Of a stretch of 64,000 nucleotides of DNA, positions 55,928 through 64,000 are shown piece by piece. Positions within the stretch are counted from its first letter, which is position 1. Each line of letters opens with the position of its first letter. The notes beneath the pieces are model-generated. The model had not been told where the DNA came from. It searched no databases and worked only from the letters and a program-made list of their open reading frames with translations. The DNA is from Tetmemena sp. SeJ-2015 (Eukaryota; Ciliophora; Spirotrichea; Sporadotrichida; Oxytrichidae), in contig JAJKFJ010021420.1 in assembly GCA_027382625.1 (NCBI GenBank), positions 310,001-374,000 on the forward strand, written 5' to 3'. A program made the translations under genes and the position numbers.

Positions 55928-56785
55928 ATGGTTTCAAGACAGCAGGCAAATTATGAAAAGCTATTCCAGTTAGCTGTGCCTCTCTACTGCCCAACTGAGG
56001 ATCAAGATGGCAATCTCTACACAGTCTCAACCAATGGAGACGTTTACCAAGTGACTGAGGGTCAGATGGAGGTCGCTTTCACCACTGGAGGTCAACCCAC
56101 AGGCTTGGTATTTGATATGCAGGGATCCTCTTTCATCGCAGACTAAGCTCACTAAGCCATTCTCTCGCAAACTTATACTGATAACAGAATTGAGATTACA
56201 CCAGTGATCAAGGATTTTGATGGCAATGCACTCAAGGGACCCAATTCAATGATCCTCTCAGAGAAGAACAACGCGCTCTTTTTCACAGACTCAGGCCCTC
56301 TTGGAGAAACTTCTTTAGAAAACCCATCTGGCTCTGTCTTCGCGATTGACTTGGGAGTTTCAATGCTGAAGCCTGTTATCTACAACAAGCTCGCTTACCC
56401 AAGTGGACTTGCACTATCAAATGATGAGAACGTTCTCTATGTGTCTGAGACCTATGCAAATCGCATATTGAGGATTGTCTGCCACTCCTCAGGTGTCTAT
56501 CACACATCAGTCTTCCATCAATTCTCTGGGCGCTTGGGGCCAACTGCACTTGCTATGCACCCAAGTGGTAGACTATTTGTGGCACGTTATGATTTCAACG
56601 AGTGCTCGAAGAATGGAGTCATCTCGATGCTCAATGAAAACGGAGAGCTCGAGGGAGAGCTACTTGTACAAGACTGTCCTGAAATAACTGGTCTCTACTT
56701 CTCAAAGGTTCAAGATGATATACTCTACGCAACGGAGAGCACAAGCAACTCTCTATTAAAAATACAAGTCAATCAGGGTAACTGA
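55928..56785 (+). CDS. SMP-30/strictosidine-synthase-like beta-propeller
   Basis: One uninterrupted frame of 285 codons: MVSRQQANYEKLFQLAVPLY, CPTEDQDGNLYTVSTNGDVY, GLVFDMQGSSFIAD, ALKGPNSMILSEKNNALFFT, SGLALSNDENVLYVSETYAN, RILRI, ALAMHPSGRLFVARYDF. These are the repeated blades of the six-bladed propeller family that includes strictosidine synthase, APMAP and SMP-30 lactonases (family knowledge). The substrate is unknown. No IES or intron, unlike most neighbours. In-frame TAA (GCAGACTAA..) are Gln codons. TGA at 56783-56785. Confidence 0.87.
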
Positions 56786-56903
56786 GTGCATAAGGGTCTA
56801 TATCGTATTTTGAGTGCAGAAGTTTCATTATTTAAGATATTGTAAAGTTACACAGCACAACTTTGATAATGATTGCGGAAAATAGAGATAATAGAAAATA
56901 GAC

Positions 56904-59321
56904 TCATTCATCCTCATCATTTATTAGATCTTCCTCAGTGATTTAATGAACTATGTCCGCATCATCTTTGAACCTAACGATCTTCCTCTTCTTCTTATTA
57001 TCATTTTCTTAGTCTACTTCAAAAGCAGAAGTTATAGTAGTAGAGGAGTTCTGTTGCTTCATTTTCAATATAGGAGTGGTTTCTTATTTCATTCTCCTTT
57101 CTTACTTAATAGGAGAGTTCTCAGCACTCTAAGAGTGATGATGACTATTAAGATCCCCAGCTTTACCCTTAAATCCGACAAACTTTTACTCTATAGTGCG
57201 TGCTTTATTTTCCGGTTCCTTATCTCTTGTGTGGACCACTTTTGAATTCATTGTAACACTTGAACTGTTAAGAGTGCTACTGAATGCAGTGGATTAGCTA
57301 CTCATCATTTTGTCAGCTGTGTCTTCTCCTTACTTTGACTAAGATGAGGCTTACTTTTCCATGACTTTCTCAAGTGCCTTCACTCTTTCGTTCTTGGCTG
57401 CAAGTTGGACTTAACTTCGCTTAGAGTTATTCTTCTCTGCTTCAATTTGAGCTCTGAATTCTTCATTTAGTCTCTTCAGTTCAAGCATTTCCTCATCTTT
57501 CTTCTTAGAAATGTCTTGCCAGTGCTTTCTGGTCTCTTCTTCTTTCTTAAGCTTAGTCTTAAGTTACTTGTTCTCTGAGAGCATCCTGTTTAGTTCTTGC
57601 TCTAGTCTGTGAACTGAAGCAGATTAACTAGGGTCAGGCTTTGTGGCAGTACTATCTTAGATAGGCTCATTAGTGTCTATTACTTTGGAATTGCTACTTA
57701 GATGATCCATATCCGCATTCAATTCTTGTTTCATCTTTATTTGGCTTTTCTTTACTATTAACTTTTCGTTTGTGGAAGGAACTCTTTGCTATTTATAAAT
57801 TTAAATTAAAAAAGTGTGATTATAAAAGAGAAAAAGATCAATTTTAATCCACCTTATTTAATTTTAATTTTGTTTATTAAAAGTAGAAATCTATTATGGG
57901 ATTTATAATAAATATAAAACAGCATTATATAAATTTAAATTCATATTTTTATTACCAATACTCACTCGAATCATTAGAAGAACCTTTTATTGTTGTCTGA
58001 TTAGCTTTTTTAGCTTCCTTAATTGTCTTCATCATCATTTGAGATCTTTGCTTTGTTTCTTTATTAGATAAAATTTAAACTCATTAAATAGAAAATCTTT
58101 GAGCTCCTTCTCAAGGGTTTACCTTTAGTTCTCTCCGATTTATTTCTCCTCTTAAAAATTAAGAAAATCATTATCGCTCTCTATTTATAATAGTTTAAAG
58201 TTTCTCCTCTTGAATTTATTTGATATGGCTCTTAAGTTCTTAACTCTTCTGCGTCTCCTCCTTCAATTTAAATTCTATATAAGATAAAATCTAAAAACAA
58301 GCTCTATACATTTATCTTATTCTATAGTCTGTCTCTTATTTACTTCACTATCTGCTAGAGAGGCCATTTCGGTGCACTTTTACTGCAGGAATTGAATGAG
58401 AGAATCTTAAATGGTGTTTGCTGTCACGTTTATCCCATTTTGATAAGGATTCTACTCTGTCGAGTTACTATTCTTTTAAAACATGGAGGGAATCATCTGC
58501 TTCCCTAGTTAAGGCTACTCTTGCTTGAGTGATAGAGTCTGAGACTAGGATAACTGCGTCTATCCAGGAGACTAATTCTTAAGTTGTGAATTAGTTAGCT
58601 GATCAAATTACTTGGCTTGATTCTGAGAAAATTTATCAACCACTACGACTGAATTTGACCTCTCATTAGCGTTTTTAAGAGCCTTCATCCCCGTTGTAGA
58701 AAATTAGGTTTGACTGTTAAGCCTCTGAGACTTTGAGTTAGCTTTAAGTTCTTACTGAGTCTTTGAAGATGAACTCAGAGTCTGAAAGCTATTTTGAGAA
58801 ATTGATGCAGCTGGAAAATTGGTGGGAACATCAAGTTTTAGTTTAGGGCTTAAGTATTGTCGAAATATATGGGGCTTAATTATTGCTATTGGTAAGGGTT
58901 TACACTCCAACTCCATTAATTTAGGAGCTTATCGTATTTGAATAAGCGGAGTTATTTTGAGGATAATTAAACACCTCTTAAGATTAAGAGAGCTTAACGA
59001 AGTCTTAGAGTTCATGAGCATATTCTCTTATCCAGTTGATGAAAAGACGTTTTGAAATTAAGTCTTGGCATTTGCAGTTAGTCCCTTGCTCTAATCTATA
59101 GTGCTAGTCGAGACTCCTGTCGAAGAAGAAGATGCATTTACTAATCTTCTTTTTAAAGTCTTCTTTTCAATTGTACCGCCCACCAAGTCTCTCCTAATCC
59201 TGGGTGATGTCGCTTTTTAAGGTGAAAAGTTTCTGTTAAGAGTAGAGGATAGCCCAGTGATAGGTTATTGAGATGGTTGCACAATTGTGCTTTAATAAGG
59301 AAGCTGAGATGTAGCGTTCAT
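56904..59321 (-). CDS. Ser/Gln-rich coiled-coil protein
   Basis: ATG 59321 starts MNATSQLPYQSTIVQPSQQP, then a long S/Q/N-rich basic region (ATSPRIRRDLVGGTIEKKTL). A middle part near 57950-58080 reads QMMMKTIKEAKKANQTTIKG. The C-terminal part forms a strong coiled coil: LEQELNRMLSENKQLKTKLK, EETRKHWQDISKKKDEEMLE, LKRLNEEFRAQIEAEKNN. It ends with an acidic tail DLINDEDE. Stretches of hundreds of codons have no TGA, so IES density is low. Some introns/IESs between 57780 and 58350 are likely. Function not recognised; cytoskeletal or basal-body roles are common for such proteins. TGA at 56904-56906. Confidence 0.7.
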
Positions 59322-59425
59322 TAAAAAGATGCAAGTATAATTATAGATAATTTTTATTTGTAAATTAAGTAAATTGATTAACTAACTAATTACTGTTTAA
59401 GAGATTAACTAGAGCAATTGGTTTA

Positions 59426-60898
59426 TCATTTTTTCTGCCTCTTACTTCCATCATATAACCCACCTTCAGAAAAGGCATTATCCTCGCCGAGAAGTTTCTT
59501 CTCAAATTCAACTGGCTTTGCTCTAGCACCTTTGGTGTGATCAGTTCCCTCAAATCCTCTTTGAGGCTTTTTGCCCCCTTCTCCTCCCTATTCTGCTGCA
59601 TTTTAATCATCTTCGTCATCGTCATGAACCTCTTTCACATTCTTGTAGATTGATGCAGCAGTTCTATCAGCAAACAGAGGCTTATCATAGAGATTATAAT
59701 CATCCTCTGCTCCGAATCCTGAGTCTAAGCCACTTGTCTAGTTAAAGAGCCTCTGATCGAACATTGCTTCTCTAGATGTAGGCTATGCCTAGCCTAGTGC
59801 AATCTTTTCAGAGATATCTCTTTCCTCATCTCTAGTGGTCTTAGACTTTTTCTTGCCAGCTACTTCCATTCTCCTATCCCTCTCGATTTCTCGCTTTCTT
59901 TGGTACCTTAGCTCATCTCTTTCTCTTTTTGCCTCTTCTAGCTCTTTCTCTTCTCTTGATCTCTTTTTGCCGCTCATAATATCCTCAGTTGAGATACCTG
60001 CTCCTCCTTTTTAGTTATCATCTCTTCTCATTTCACTATTGAACTTGCTAATGCTCGATGCCATCAAACCTGCTTTCTCTGCCCTAGCTAGAGTTGCAGC
60101 TTGCTTGATTTCCTTCTCCTTCTTCATAGCTAAAGCCATTTTTATAGTTTCTTGCACCTTAGCTCTCTCTTCCACTTCCTTTCTCGCTTGCCTTTCAGCC
60201 ATGTAGAGGGAATCTGAGAAAGAGGAAAATCTCTCATTGATAGAGGTGTCCTGCATATTTCTACCATCGGCTTGCAAACGCATGTGTAGAGGTTTTGTAA
60301 AACCCTTTGCATTCTTCCAATTCGAGATGCAAGGTGGGACCTTCCAGTCTTGCATGTCTTTGTTGGTAAGTTTACGAGGGGGAGATCTCAGAATTTGAGG
60401 AGGAGGGCTGGCGTGTGGATTAGGGATGCGCTTATGCTTGAACCTAGGTGGCTCAAGTGGGTCCTCCTAAACAGAAGAGATCTGAATTATCCTCTGCTGA
60501 GCTTGCTGTCTGGGGTTCAAGTTCTGAGGAGTGTATCTCACATAAACTTATTTAGAGTAAAAATTATTGCTTGAAATCTATAATAGGTTATTAAATAAGG
60601 TTTACTGGATATCACTCTATGCTTTATGCGCTACTGTTGAAACCTAAAGAATTATTGGTTAGCAGCTATTGTAGAGTTATAAAGGAACATTTTCAAATTA
60701 TGTCGATAATTTCGCTAAACTTACATAAGCTGGTTCAGTCTTTTTGGCCACCTTAACACCGAGTTCTAATTTAGTTTTCTCTAAATTTACGAGCCTCTGT
60801 TCCTCGGTGGGCCGTGAGAGGTCTGCATTCTACAAATCTTTAATGCTTCTGTTAGGATTAGCTAGGCCATCATGCCTCACCACTGAATATGATTTCAT
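59426..60898 (-). CDS. SNW1: SNW1/SKIP (Prp45) splicing factor
   Basis: ATG 60898 starts MKSYSVVRHDGLANPNRSIK. The SNW core is unmistakable: DPLEPPRFKHKRIPNPHASP, PPQILRSPPRKLT, DWKVPPCISNWKNAKGFTKP, LHMRLQADGRNMQDTSINER and SDSLYMAERQARKEVEERAK. A basic MSGKKRSREEKELEEAKRER segment, DQRLFNQTSGLDSGF, YDKPLFADRTAASIYKN and an acidic C-terminus follow. SNW proteins are Prp19-related spliceosome components (established). One IES at 60540-60728. Two further frame shifts (near 59600 and 60000) suggest another insert or intron. TGA at 59426-59428. Confidence 0.93.
60540..60728 (-). other. IES, pointer TTATGT (ACATAA on +)
   Basis: ACATAA at 60540-60545 and 60723-60728, 183 bp apart. Excision joins VAKKTEPAY to VRYTPQNLNPRQQA. 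A GTAAGT..AATAAG intron at the same place gives a TGA. Confidence 0.85.
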
Positions 60899-61440
60899 TG
60901 TAGTAGTCTTTTGAATATATAATTATAATCATTTGAGAATGAAAAAAATTTTGCTTACTGAATTTTCGATTCCTTATATCGAGAATCCCTTTCATTTAAA
61001 AGAGATCTATCTTTCCTTGAGGACAGAAATTTGGGGACAATATAAATTTATTACATATGGAGTGTTTACAATTAAATTGAGAAAATGAAGAGAGAGAGAA
61101 GGAGTGAATTTTAATACTTATGTAAATAATCCTTTATATCGGAGAGCTTCTGAGAGAAAAACAACACTAACACGCCTCTATTAATTCTCATTCTTCAAAA
61201 CTAAATCAATCATATTGCCGAAATTAGCTATAAGACATTTCGGTTTAGATAAATGAATTGTTTTCTCTGATTATATAACTCTTTGAGATATGATTACAAA
61301 GGAGAGACTCTCAGAGTGATAGCGAGGAACTAGCTTACTCTTCGGCTCTCAATGGCGTTAATGCAGATTTAGTTAATATTTGATACATGATGATGTGTCT
61401 TCTTTATTCTTACTCTCTTATAGTCCTCTCCATTCTCATT
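60899..61440. other. AT-rich spacer
   Basis: 5' flank of SNW1; no gene seen. Confidence 0.45.
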
Positions 61441-61460
61441 CCTACTACATTAGCTTATGA

Positions 61461-61598
61461 AGGCGTGAGGCCTCTTGTGGGGCCTCGCCTGTTATAATCA
61501 CTTAAATTAGAGAAGGCTCATTCTGAGGGAAGAAGCGTTACTCCCTTGTACAAGCTAAATAGACGTCGACGACGCTTGTGTATCTTTTGCTACACAAG
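61461..61598. other. Two strong hairpins, possible structured RNA or 3' element
   Basis: Hairpin 1 pairs AGGC/GCCT and GAGGCC/GGCCTC (61461-61490). Hairpin 2 pairs CTTGTGTA with TACACAAG (61575-61598). Both are GC-richer than their surroundings and lie at the 3' end of the zinc finger gene. No match to a known snRNA, snoRNA or ribozyme core that I can name. Confidence 0.3.
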
Positions 61599-64000
61599 TA
61601 ATAGCTTTCTCTCACTGAGGAGTCTAGAGACTTTAAAGTCTAATATAAAAAGAGATAGAAAGCGAGAGAGAGTGTAACTTTAATTATTTTGTAGTCTCAG
61701 AAGCTCCTTCTTAATTCTTGGGAGATACATGGAACCCTCAAGTATCACCTCTAACTTCTCATCCTCCATCTCTCTGAGTTCTTGCAGTGAGATTTTAGAG
61801 TTCTCGCCCGTGAAGTTCTCAGCAAGAAACTCCAAGTCGATACTTTATAAAAATCTGTATACCTCTTCATTAAGCTGCACATCCATCGATGGTTTCTCCG
61901 CTATAATTTCAAGAATTTTAAAATCATAGACACAACATAGACATACATTAATTATGATGAATTCTGGCCTTGGCGTTATTTCTGCTCATTTTGTTACCTC
62001 CATCGCTGCTAGCAACAGAACCCTCGCTCAGATTTTCCTCTCGCTCATCTACGAGGAGCTAGTGGAAGGAACCTGGCTTGAAATTTGATTGCCATCCCGA
62101 ACGACCGAGCTGCTAACCTGAGTCACCGCCTCCAACTAGATTCGACTGGATCTGCTCAAATATATATTAACCATGACATGATATATACATTCTAACTTTG
62201 CTGTAATTAAGTTGATTGCTATTATTACTATGCGAAATCTATATTGAATAGTAAGTTATTCAGCATCAAAATATATTATTTTCCCTCATTAACTATTATG
62301 TGTGATTGATTGTGATAAGATAGAGAGCGCTTAATTTCAAATATTTTTGATCATATCGGATATTGATTTAAATAAGGAGTTAATATTTCTCTTTCTTCGC
62401 AATTTAGAAAGACGACACCTTTAATCTGATCTTCTCAAATTTCTGCTGATACTTACGAAATTTGTCTTCAAACGTGGGGGACTAAGAGTTGCTGGAGTTC
62501 TTGCTTGGGTGTTGCTGCTAGCCATAAGATTGGGGGAATTAAGCTGTCTATTGTTGTTGCTTCTAAGCTTGATACTTTTCGCTCGAGGTAAAGATTCCAC
62601 TCAGGGACTGGTCTGCGGACTGGCAGGAAAGCTTTCTTAGCTTTTGCTACATTAAGAAGGACGATAATAAAAATGAGTAAGGAATATATATATTCACATT
62701 GTGTCAAGTGCACTTGGATTCGAAAAAGAGCTTTGGCCGCTGCTCATGCCAAATAAAAACTTCTCTTGGTTCTCTAGACTGAGCTGAGTCATTTAGTCAT
62801 AGGGGATACCTCCAGCATTCAAGTGCATCTGAGTGGAGGCCTGGTTCTGCATTCTCAAGGGTGAAGAGGTAGAGTTTGTAAAGATAGTTGGGTTCATCCC
62901 CATAGAAGCTTGGTACTACTACTGCTACAGAAGTTGCTTATAATATTCTAATTCTTAAAGATAATGAAAATAGAGGATGTTTGCTATTGGTAGAGCTGTT
63001 ATTGGAACTGCTATTATTGTTACAGAGGATTAGCAGAATTCTAGGGGTTAATCAGCTGCAAATTAATTACGAAAGTAATACAAATTCCATTTTAAAATTG
63101 GGCATTTGCCCTTAATATTATAATTGCTACATCTGACTCGGAGTTACATATATAGCTTGTTGAAATTATGTCTATTACTATTAGCCTTAATTAACCGCGC
63201 CTTGACTTTGGAAGAAATAATTTGACTTTTGTGGGTAGAAATTACCCTCGGATGCCTTTCTATATGAAACTTGCTAACCTACGAAAAGGGGTTGTTGTCT
63301 TGGCATCTCTCTCATCATTGGTGGAATAAATACTGTTATAGTTATTTTTTTCAAATATTCAAATATTAAATCATGGTGGGCTTTGAGAGAGCTGTATTCC
63401 ATTACTATTATGAATTTATGGTTGATTCTAATTGAAATTCAAATGACTTTTTTAGGTTGATTATTAGTTATTGAATTGAAAAGGTTATGACAAGCTATTA
63501 AGGCCGCCGCTATTATTTATGGGGGTTTACTATTCAAAATGTTGAGAAGGTGTTGAATATTAGCTTTGGTGAGAGATATTTGCTGACTATGGAGAAAGGT
63601 TTGCCTATAATAAAGAAAAAATGTATGTTAATTAATCTATAAGCAAATATATTATATTCGCTTAGCAGCAACTAGTTGCAAATAAGTTCGGTGGTCATTT
63701 TAGAAAAAGAGGTTTGCTTATGCACCACGCTTACATTTCCAAGGACTGGCACATAGAAATTTGTGGGGAACGATATTGTTCTAGTTTTGGGAAAGTATTT
63801 AAACCAGCTTGATAGCGGATATTTCCTATCGGTGTCTGAGTGATAATAAGGACAGTGAGGCTTCTCGCAACCGTCACCATGCAGGCACTGTTTGATTTTG
63901 AAATAGTCAGGATGGAATTCCTATTCTTTCCATCCGTGACTGTAGGGGCATCGATACTCGTTTTGGCAGCCATCTTTATAGGAGGTGATGAAACCTTTCG
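61518..64000 (-). CDS. CCCH tandem zinc finger protein, partial (runs off the right edge)
   Basis: Entering from the edge: ITSYKDGCQNEYRCPYSHGW, KEQEFHPDYFKIKQCLHGDG, CEKPHCPYYH. The spacing is C-x5-C-x3-H-x16-C-x5-C-x4-C-x3-H, that of plant RR-TZF and Unkempt-type RNA-binding fingers. A 130-nt intron (63605-63734) follows, then a Q/N/S-rich low-complexity region (ANLSPQSANISHQSQYSTPS). The C-terminal part DVQLNEEVYRFLQSIDLEFL, AENFTGENSKISLQELREME, YLPRIKKELLRLQ resembles a SAM domain. Such proteins usually bind mRNA and control its decay or translation. The N-terminus is outside the window. The end at TGA 61518-61520 is uncertain; IESs between 61930 and 63600 not placed. Confidence 0.72.
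63605..63734 (-). other. Intron, 130 nt
   Basis: GTAAGCGTGG..TCTTTATTATAG on the minus strand. Removal joins NFYVPVLGN to ANLSPQSANISH in an open frame. Confidence 0.65.

Noticed and set aside
1..64000. Telomere-like C4A4/G4T4 repeats or a Tc1/mariner-type germline transposon (such as TBE)
   Set aside because: I looked for these by eye and saw none; no transposase-like reading frame was recognised.

Overview
This window looks like germline (micronuclear) DNA of a spirotrich/hypotrich ciliate, of the Oxytricha-Stylonychia kind. Two signals show it. First, in every recognisable gene TAA and TAG sit where conserved proteins have Gln or a variable residue, and only TGA ends the frame. Second, most genes are broken by short AT-rich inserts bounded by a 2-10 bp direct repeat. 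Removing one repeat copy plus the insert restores the conserved reading frame. These are internal eliminated sequences (IESs) with pointers, excised when the somatic macronucleus forms. I could place about 40 of them by frame restoration, most 32-54 bp from pointer to pointer. Ordinary GT..AG introns (about 34-370 nt) are also present. The order of gene pieces is collinear where I could follow it; I saw no scrambled or inverted piece.

Layout. 1-1167: AT-rich, no gene seen. 1168-2887: nucleolin-like RRM/GAR protein. 2946-9230: AT-rich, with a homeodomain-like gene on the minus strand (2946-4417), small unknown genes and coding-like stretches. 9235-14986: hybrid histidine kinase. 14309-14850 and 22415-22936: two copies of a GC-rich, hairpin-rich SINE-like retroelement with perfect 13 and 14 bp target-site duplications. 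The second lies inside the coding sequence of a PG-rich-repeat (STPG/ODF3-like) ciliary gene, and its duplication can serve as a pointer. 16350-17228: second homeodomain-like gene. 17849-18790: unknown. 19585-20518: metallo-beta-lactamase-fold hydrolase. 20893-24349: STPG-like gene. 24873-27358: HP1-like chromodomain/chromoshadow protein. 27465-29187: HCF101-type Fe-S NTPase.

29315-31865: MFS transporter. 32113-32185: tRNA-Phe. 32291-34060: unknown conserved-looking protein. 34351-36757: GRAM-VASt membrane protein (Aster/Lam type). 37171-38713: Yippee-like protein. 39191-42602: Cdc20/Cdh1-like WD40 protein. 42922-48260: mitochondrial ribosomal protein bS16m with a giant C-terminal extension. 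48784-51274: AGC kinase. 51602-53157: tandem pair of small membrane proteins whose first exon is the ATG alone. 53997-55795: unknown. 55928-56785: SMP-30/strictosidine-synthase-like beta-propeller with no break at all. 56904-59321: coiled-coil protein. 59426-60898: SNW1/SKIP splicing factor. 61518-64000+: CCCH tandem zinc finger protein, cut by the window edge.

The genes do not form an operon or pathway. They are separate nuclear genes packed with short spacers, as expected for germline precursors of gene-sized somatic chromosomes. A few single-base frame slips, some at homopolymers, look like residual assembly indels. All coordinates and joins come from reading by eye; no alignment or search was run.
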